A stretch of DNA of 64,000 nt. Origin: Branchiostoma floridae. Lineage: Eukaryota; Chordata; Leptocardii; Amphioxiformes; Branchiostomatidae. Of this stretch, positions 1 to 9,500 are shown in pieces (positions within the stretch are counted from its first letter, which is position 1; every line of letters begins with the position of its first letter). The translations under genes were made by a program, and so were the position numbers. The notes below the pieces were generated by a model. It saw nothing but the letters and a program-made list of their open reading frames with translations. It ran no database searches and was not told where the DNA came from. The DNA lies in the NCBI RefSeq assembly GCF_000003815.2, contig NC_049983.1, positions 26,407,003-26,471,002 of the forward strand, given 5' to 3'.

Positions 1-297
1 AACAGCATTAACAGAGCTTCTTGGAACACTAAGCAATATCTTACAGTAGTTAAGCAGTACATGTTCTAGATCGGGAATCTCGTAGGAAATAATGATATTA
101 GAATTGGCATCTCAAGGTCATTTCTTGTAAATACAATTTTTCAAGGTCATTAAAGATTAAGCAAGGCCGTGCCTAGGCTTCCCAATGTTAATACATATAA
201 AACATCGATGGTTGTAATTAATCAGATGATTAAATGTGAATTTATTGGTTGGTTGATACAGTGATAAGTTGGTTGATGGACTGATTGACTCCCTCAG

Positions 298-510
298 GTT
301 CCGCTTGCCATTACGGCGACCCCGGGAATCGCAACGTTCCACCTCAGCCAGGCCTCTCAGGTTCCCGTTCCCATAGCAACGTACTACTGCCACAGGACGG
401 GGTTCGTGCAGAGTCTGAAGAACCTGGCGAATCACGTGATGATGGCGATGATGGTCAGTTTGATGACGCGAAACATCGACTCGCTCGCATCCGGGGCGCT
501 CGGGTACCAG
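298..510 (+). CDS. UGT exon (acceptor-domain end)
   Basis: The acceptor is ccctcag at 291-297 and the donor gtaggt is at 511. The exon has 71 codons, phase 0 to 0, and resembles UGT sequence before the hinge (VPVPIATYY, then TGFVQSLKN). The last 24 bases of this exon plus the donor are the ancestral copy of the minisatellite that follows. Confidence 0.85.
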
Positions 511-3500
511 GTAGGTGTTAACGACATCCGGCGCGCTCGGGTACCAAGTAAGTGGTAACGACATCCGGGGCACTCGGGTACCAAGTAAGTGGTAACGACA
601 TCCGGGGCACTCGGGTACCAAGTAAGTGGTAACGACATCCGGGGCACTCGGGTACCAAGTAAGTGGTAACGACATCCGGGGCACTCGGGGTACCAAGTAA
701 GTGGTAACGACATCCGGGGCACTCGGGGTACCAAGTAAGTGGTAACGACATCCGGGGCACTCGGGTACCAAGTAAGTGGTAACGACATCCGGGGCGCTCG
801 GGTACCAAGTAAGTATTAACGACAGCAAGTTGAGAGCACCCTTGGTGTGTGTTTTTGGGGGGGGGGGGGGGGTAGTCGTAGCCTGGGTGCAATACTATCT
901 ATTCTACATGACTGTATCAGTCAAGTAGATATAGAAGTCCCAACTCTACTTTGTTAATTCTCTTTTTCATATGTACTCAATTAGGCTAATTGATGCTACT
1001 ATATGTCTTGGGGTGGTGGGAAATGGCGCACAGATATGTTGACCTAAGTTACCTAAGTTCATTAATTCATTTGTATTTTGTTATGTGGCGCTGTTAAAAT
1101 AAGTTGTTAAACTTGAGTGCAGCGCCACATTGTCCTTGCTGTGTGTTTTTGAATAAAGAAAAAAATACTATTCTAATTTACAGGGTCTCCAATATACTTG
1201 AGGAAGCAAGTATGGGCGCCCGGGTTTACTAATTAAGTAGGATAACGCCCAAGGGCAGTCATGGAAGTGTCGCACGAAATTTGGTTAACTACTATATAGT
1301 TTATATATTGAAGTACTGACCACTAAACTGCATTACCTTATGGTTCAGATGGTGGTCTGCTAACCACTGAAATACACGGCTATATGGTTTAGATATGGGT
1401 TCAGATGGTGGTGTGCTAAGTAATATACTACTATAATACAATATGGGTCAGATATGGTAGTGCAAATCACTAAATTGCACGACCTCATGGTTGAGATGTT
1501 GGGCTGCTAACGACTAAACTGCACTACCTTAGTTATGTTTCGGATGTTGGTCTGCTAACCACGAAACTACACTACTTTATGATTTAGATATGGGAGTGCT
1601 GACCACTAAACTACTATCCAGTTCAGACGTGGGAGTGCTAACTGCTAAACCACTGCACGCTACAGGTGACGTTCGCGGAGCTGTCGGCGGAGACAGACCT
1701 GTTCCTGAACCGGGAGGACTCCATCGTGTACCCGCCACACCCACTCATGCCCAACATGGTGCAGATAGGGGGGTACCAAGTGCAGAACGCCAGCCCGTTA
1801 CCAAAGGTAGGCTTATTTCAGAAGTAAACACCAACTCAAATTCAGTCAATATCTTAAACTCGGGTTAGAGCGCCCTGCACTAGGAAGGCACAGAAAAGGT
1901 ATAAAAGGAGGAGTGGACCGGCCTCTGTCATTCTTGAGAAAGACGAAGAAAGTCGAAACCTGTCGAATACCGTCTCGAATACGAGCTGCCCTTTTCCCAA
2001 AGCTACGAATGGCACCCACTCAAATTTGGTTTATTGTTTGGCTATGTTATGGTCAGGATCTCGCCCGTGTCATACCTCGCTGAGATTGCATCTGGAGAGA
2101 ATTTGGTTGGTCGTTTTGCAACCGACCAACACTCCCTGTAGTTTCATATCGGCCATGCCTGAATGCACTGATAATCGGACCAAAGATTGCTTCACTGTAA
2201 TGTAATCAAATTTCCTTGTGTAGCATTTACCATTGAAAAAAATCAACATGCCAAACACTGGGGCAGAACTAGAACCTAGGCTGTAGAGGAAACCTTTAAG
2301 TGGTGTGATGGTCTTAACGCCAAAGATGGCAGAACCCCAACAGGAATCTTGACAAAAAAATGTTTCACTCGTTCCCAACAGGATCTTGAAGATTTCATGG
2401 AGGCCTCGGGAGACGCTGGCGTCGTCATCTTGTCCTTCGGTTCGTACGCCAAGGCCATGGGGAGGAGGAAAGCCGAGATGGTGGCTGCAGGGTTAGCAAG
2501 GGTGCCGCACAAGGTCATCTGGAGGTTCCAAGGTCAGAGACCGAAGAACACCGGAGAGAACACCTTGTTGATGAGCTGGATTCCACAAAACGATTTGCTA
2601 GGTACGGATTGAACATCTTGTAGATTTACACCACAGAAAGAAAAAGGGCTCTTTTTTTACCTTCAAGTTTGTATCTGATCATGATATGTAAGAAAACCAA
2701 TTTTCCCGTCCGACTTTCGAGCTATAGATGTTCTTCAAATGCTTATTCAAATATTAGCACCAGACAAGGAATAATTGGTAGACTGGAGTCTCGAGAATGA
2801 TCTACTACGCGAGGAAAGAAAGATATTATGATAATTGAGAGTAACTAACCGAGCACTAAGTGCTTCATTAAAAGCTGAAAGAGCTTTTTTTGGTACCAAG
2901 TTATAGCATTGAGTTTATCTGGCCTTATACAGATTTTACATAGAGAACAACGAATGGCTGAAAAATATCAATAGTCGGATTGACTACACACTGGCGCTTA
3001 GCAAATAGCTGTACAAATTCATTTTAGCGACATTGCACGTTTTGCATTTTTTTCCAGCCCACCCCAAGACCCGCCTGTTCATCACCCACTGCGGGATTAA
3101 CGCCGTGTACGAGGCGATGTTCCACGGTGTGCCCATGGTCAGGGTTCCCGCCTTCGCAGAGCAGCATGGGAACAGCGACAACCTGGAGACTCTGGGAACG
3201 GGAGTCACCCTGGACATCTTCACCATGACCTCGGATGACCTTTACGAAGCCATCATGGAGGTCGCCAACAACAAAACGTAGGGACAAATCTGCACAACAG
3301 TTTTATTGAATTATAGCGTTATAACCGTATGTCTTAGAATTCAATAAAATGGCGGAGCATTAGATTTTATTTTTTTAATACTTCATTCTCTATTGAACTT
3401 GTATTCTCCATCGAAGTTTGCTTCTGAAGTAATTATTTACAGTCCCAAACCTTGATTTGTCTAACGAAACAAAATATCAACACTATTCCCGGTATCACAT

Positions 3501-6500
3501 GCGCATCCTCGAGTTGTTACATCTATAAAAAAATTCATCATTATCAAGGTAGGCATTGTTCTATCACCTCTGAGAGAATTTAGTGCTAATTTTGCTGTGC
3601 ACTTTTCTTGTTTTTGCAGGTACAAATCCCTCCCTTAGAGTAATATTTTTTTTCCAAAAAGTAAATTTTCCAATTCAAAGAAAACAGCACGGGTACGGAT
3701 ACCGTCGCGTTGTAAAATCTCCGACCATCAATATTCAGGTCGACATCGCTCATCGTCCTATAGCTAACCTCTCTGACGATGCCACCTCTCCACAGAGTAA
3801 GACTTATGACGATATTACTTTTTTTTTTTTTTTTTTTTTATTGCATTCTACAGTAGAATATACAATTCACATTAACAAAAACATAAGGACATGGACAAAA
3901 ACATAAACCACGGATCCAACGGGAAAGTAAAAGACAATGTAGGTACAAATTGCTAGTATAGGAAATATACAGACTGAAGTATGTAGCAAAATAATGTAAA
4001 ACAGGATGAATAGATGTATGTAAACAATAATAAATAAATAATTCGGACAAGCACGTTAGGAATTGTTACAAATAAAAAAATATAAGTGGAGCTGTACAGT
4101 ATGTATGGATGAAAGTTGAATACAAGATGTATTTGTGCGTATACGTAAAATAATCAAACAATAGTAACCATACGTCAAAAAGAAACTTAAATAAATTAAA
4201 GCAACATCAACAATGACGGTACACAAGAAGGCAAGATGATGGCAAGATGATGATGGTTTTTAGTTCAATTTGTGCATTATCGGACCCCATTTATAGTAAT
4301 GCGTCTCTAATTTGTTGTTTCTTGTGGCTATAATTAGTTCTGTTTTATAGTGTGACTTAAGGTATGAGATGTAGTGACCTAAGAATAATCGTTTGCCCCT
4401 TAGATTGAAAATAAAACATTTTGCAACTAGTATAATTACATTTTTAAGTATTGAACTATTGATATCACCGAAAATTACACTGAAAATATCTATAGGTAGA
4501 ATTTCACTTGTTTGTTGTTCGAACCATTTTTTTATTTCTTTCCATAATTCGTATACTTTGGGACAGTCCCAGAGAGCATGTGTGGTTGTTTCTAGTTCTA
4601 CTTCACAATATGAGCAAAAGGGGCTATCTATTAATTTCCATATGTGCAGCATTCGATTTGTTGGCAAAAATTTATAAATTAGTCTATATTGAAAGAATCT
4701 CATACGTGTACATATCGTTGTGTTGTATATCAATTTGAATATCAGTGTCCAGGGGACGGGAGTGTTAAACAGGTCTTCCCAGTAAGTCATAATATTAAGA
4801 GAGATGTCGGCTACACTATACATTCTCAGAAATGCTATATAAATATTTCTGTTACTTGTTTTTGCATTTAAACATAGGTAATTGGCTATATGTGGTAGAA
4901 TAGGTCCGATAATTGGCTGTTTATCACGAATAATTGTTTTCCAGGCATCCGGCACGGCAGAGATTAATTGGTTGTAACTTAGCTTGTTTATAACTTTGCC
5001 AATTTTGTCACATAGCGTTTTATATGTTAAGAACCTGCCTTCATCATCTAACAAATCATTGATGCTTATTATGCCTTGCGAAGCAAGAGACTCCCATAAT
5101 ATAGGTTTGTTTTCTATCAAAATACTAGAGTTGTACCAGATTAATTGTGAATATATTTCGTGATGATTTTCGGGGGGTCTAAACTGGAAAGAAAGCCATG
5201 CCTTCATTACATCTTTAAAGAAGACACTAAGAGGAGGTTTAGCAAGATTAAAGCAATAATCCATATGTTTTTTATCAAGTTGTAGAAATGGGAAGACACC
5301 AATTCTAAAAAGGAGGTTCGACTTACTCAACACTTTTTTACAAAAACTATTGTCGGTTGAATAAAGTCTGGGTATCCAAGACGCTTTACGGGTCCTGTCA
5401 AAAGTCGGCAAGTGAATTAATTTTAACCCACCATTCTCATAACTATTATATAATGTTTTACGCTTTATTTTTTCGGGACGGCCATTCCAAATGAAATTAA
5501 AAATCTTTTTTTCATATTTTACAAAGAAATCGTTATCAGGTGTTGGCAGGGCCATAAAAAGATGTGTGAATTGGGACACGACAAGAGTATTAATTAGAGT
5601 TATCTTCCCATATAATGTTAGAGACTGACCTCTCCATGGTTGAAGAGTCTTGTCTATTTTGGCTAGTCTAATTCTATAATTTTCCAATTGGTCCTTTGTA
5701 TCACCTGACATAATTACACCCAGCATCTGCACTGGCCCGTTTGTCCATTGCAAAGGAAGAGAACACGGAAGTACAAAGAAAGTATTCCTTAATGATCCAA
5801 TTCGCAATATTTTACACTTATCATAGTTTGGTTTTAATCCAGAGATAGCGGCAAAGTCATTTAGGTCTCTCACTAGTGCTAAAATAGTAGACAGTTCGGG
5901 CTGAATGGGGAAGTTTGAGTCATCGGCGAATTGTGAGATTTTTGTTTCACACTCATTAACTGTTAGCCCTTTGATTTGACTATTATCTCTAATTTTCATA
6001 GCTAAAATTTCTACACATAGGACAAAAAGGTAAGGCGACAGTGGGCACCCCTGACGGACCCCTCGGGAGATTGGAAAAGTAGAAGATATATGTCCGTTAT
6101 TTATAATCCTACTAGAAATATCATTGTACAGCAAAGATATCCATCTAATACAGGAGTTACCAAAACCGAAAAACCTCAATACGTTAAACATGTATTCCCA
6201 GTGTATAGTATCAAAAGCTTTCGCAAAGTCTGCTACAAAAATTAATCCCGGTTTATTTTCAGTTTCATAGTGCTCGATTATTTCCAGAATTCTTCTGATA
6301 TTTTCACCAATAAATCTACCTTTCAGGAACCCAGTTTGGTCTTGACATATCAAATTATTTATGACTTTCTTAATTCTTAATGCTATTATTTTAGAGATAA
6401 TTCGAACGTCACAACATAGCAGTGTTAAAGGTCGCCAATTCGTAAGTTGACTAGGGTTTTTGTATTGTCCATCTCCGTTTTGTTTAAGTAAAAGTGTAAT

Positions 6501-9500
6501 AAGTCCAACTTTCTGAGTTTCTGACAGGTGTCCTGTATCAAAGGCATGGTTAAAACACATGAGCATTGGTTGTTTGAGACTCTTAAAGAACGTCTTGTAA
6601 ATCTCTATAGGCAGTCCATCGAGCCCCGGTGCTTTACCATCCCTAAAACTATTAACAGCTGCCCAAAGTTCGTTTTCTGTTATGGAACCTTCGCAAGTGT
6701 CTTTTTGCTTTTCACTCAAATGGACATTGTTTGTAGTCGGGAAGAAAATATCAGATTTCTCTCTTTCTAAAGTAACAGTCTCGCTATCAGATGAATAAAG
6801 TGATGAGTAAAAGGATCTTAGTTCTGATAAGATACCTTCTGGTTCATGAATGTTTTTACCATCTGATGTTGTCAGGTTGTTCAAATTCTTCCTTGCCTGG
6901 TTTCTAAGACCTATCTTAAGGAAAAACTTATTACACTTTTCTGAAAACTCCATATTTTTTGCACGTGTATTATAAAGCTTCTGACTTATTTTTTCTTCGC
7001 ATAAAGTTTCCAATTCATTCTGTAATATACTGAGCTCTTGAATCAACCCATCAGGTGGTACATTGGACGCATCTAATTTCATTGTGAGTTCATCTATACG
7101 GCCCTTAATTTGATTTTCTTTCACAGTGTTTTCTTTATATTTACGTGAGGAATATTTTATTGAATGTCCTCTGAAACAACATTTGAAGGTGTCCCAAACT
7201 GTTAGAGGGTCGCTCGTTCCGAGGTTGATTCGGAAAAATTCTTCGATGAATTCCTCAGTTAACTTAATAAAAATGTTGTCACTTAAAAGAGATTGATTGA
7301 ATTTCCAGTAGTTTTTACCTCGCTGATAGTCTGCTGTTTTAATAGAAATAGAAATAAACTTATGGTCAGACTTAAATCTATCGGATATTTTTACATTAGA
7401 TGTATCAGCAATAAGTGAAAAGGAAACTAAGAAATAATCAATACGACTTGCCTGTTTTCCTCTACGCCATGTAAATCTGGATATGTGTGGAAATTGGAAA
7501 CGCCATATATCTACTAAGTCTAACGCCTGTATCATGTCAGAAATCCGTTGTTGTGCCTGAGGATGATAAACTGTGGAATTAGTTCCTGCACGGTCTAAGC
7601 CCGCATTGAGAACTGTGTTAAAATCACCGACGACAATTATATTTTCGTGGCTTAATTTCATATCTATAATTTTGTTTTCAACATAATCAAAGAAAGTGGG
7701 ATTGTCTTTGTTTGGGCCGTATATGTTAGCCAAGCAGAAGCGCTTGCTTTTCACAGTAATATCTACCATAAGGAGTCGACCATCATCATCATTTTTGACA
7801 TCGTGAACAGTACAATCTAAGTCTTTTTTCAAAAGAATAGCAACACCTCGCTGATTACTTGTCCCATGACTAAATAGTATTTGCCCTCCCCACTCTCTTT
7901 CCCATACATTTTCTTCTTTTAGGTTCGAATGAGTTTCCTGTAAACATATAATATCACTGGATTTTTCGGACAGCCACGTATAGATTTCTTTCCTTTTTCT
8001 ATGATTTGCAAGTCCGTTAACATTATAAGATCCAATTTTCGTTTTACCGTCAATCATGGTTGTTGTCTATAACATTCTTTGATAAAATTTCTTTGTAAAG
8101 TGGAGAACAGGAAAGGTATGTGGGTGGACAATTCTTTTAAACATCTATCGCACCATATACTTTCATGATCCGTGGTATCCGTGGTATCCGAACAAAAATA
8201 AACTGTGTTACATGGGTACGCCAGATAAAGAACAGAAACTGAAACATACATACAGATGTAACTCAAAATAACTGAAATATAGTTAACAACATTGGCGCAC
8301 TTCCATACAGACATATCAGCACCGATCTTACTCATACAAAATTTCCCGGCTCACCTAAATATTTTTTAAAGTCATCACCACCCTGTTTTTAACCTTGTCG
8401 AGATTCGTCGGCTCCGCAATTCGAATTCAACCAACATGGCTGAATTACCATATCAATATAGTAATAACAAGTAACGTTAAATGTAAGAACCAAAAAAAAA
8501 ATAGACAAAGATATCATTTGTCCACGGAGCACATAATATAAGTAAACAAACATAAATAAATCAAATCTGTGTCCAAAACCTTAAATGAAATGGGAATACA
8601 GAATCAAATCAAAAACAAAAGGTGCGAGGTCTGGACAACAGAACAGGTGGTAACCATTATTTCATAATTGCGAACGCCTGGGAATGTGTCAGGACTCTCA
8701 GCCTTACAAGCTCACACATTCCAGATCATTGTAAACAAATAAACACACAGAGACAACGATGCATCAAAGTGAGGAAAAGTCATTTAATGTTGACAATCCA
8801 CATTTGTGCATACATATCAGGTTGTCTTGTTTTCGGTTAAAGCGATATCTACCGCATTGATGCGCTTTTTTTCCTTTCCATTAACCAACAGTACAGCGTA
8901 AGTGCTTTTTGGAGGTACATAGATAGATATCTTACTGCGCGTATTGGTGTCCTTAGCTTTCTGTATCTCCGCATCCCGATCAGGAACAAGCTGGGACCTC
9001 GCTGCTTGGATCGGCGGCGGGAGGTGCTCGTAGACTGCGTAACCACTTCCTCGGAGTTTTCGTCCCTCCTTCAGTATGCGATCGCGATCATGATAGTTGA
9101 CCAGTCTAACTAGTAGATGAGGGTTGGGTCGGGTCTTTGTTGGCCGCGATAACCGGTGAACTGCCACTAATGGCATCTTTTCCAAGCCAAGCTCTCCTAG
9201 CAAGAAGTCGTTGAAGAGCATTTCACAGTTTTCCTCCTTATGGTATGGCAGGCCCCTGATGATCACGTCAGACTTTCTTGAGTAGCGTTCTGCTAACAGA
9301 TCCGATTTGACTCGCTCCCGTCGTTCGTTGTGTAGCTCTCTTCGCAGCTGTTCGACTTCGTTGTCTTTATACTCTGCGGCAGTCTCTAGCGTCAAAACCC
9401 GGTCGCGTAGTGAAGAAAGTTCGGTGGATAGCCCGTCGACTTTTACATCCAGCGTTCGGATTTGACCCGACAGTTTATCCCCGACAGTCTTTAGTTGTCC

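Noticed and set aside
485-819. CRISPR-like regular repeats
   Set aside because: The array is head-to-tail with no unique spacers, and the context is a eukaryotic gene.
157-892. Long minus-strand open frames with repeating YLVPECPGCRYH-like peptides
   Set aside because: They are translations of the 37-bp minisatellite and have no independent coding evidence.
3640-3800. Search for the rest of a duplicated last UGT exon after the decoy acceptor
   Set aside because: Similarity to 9879-10176 ends after about ten bases, so a whole duplicated exon is not supported.
8054-8335. A 93-residue frame between LINE ORF1 and ORF2
   Set aside because: It lies in the inter-ORF spacer of the element and resembles no LINE domain.
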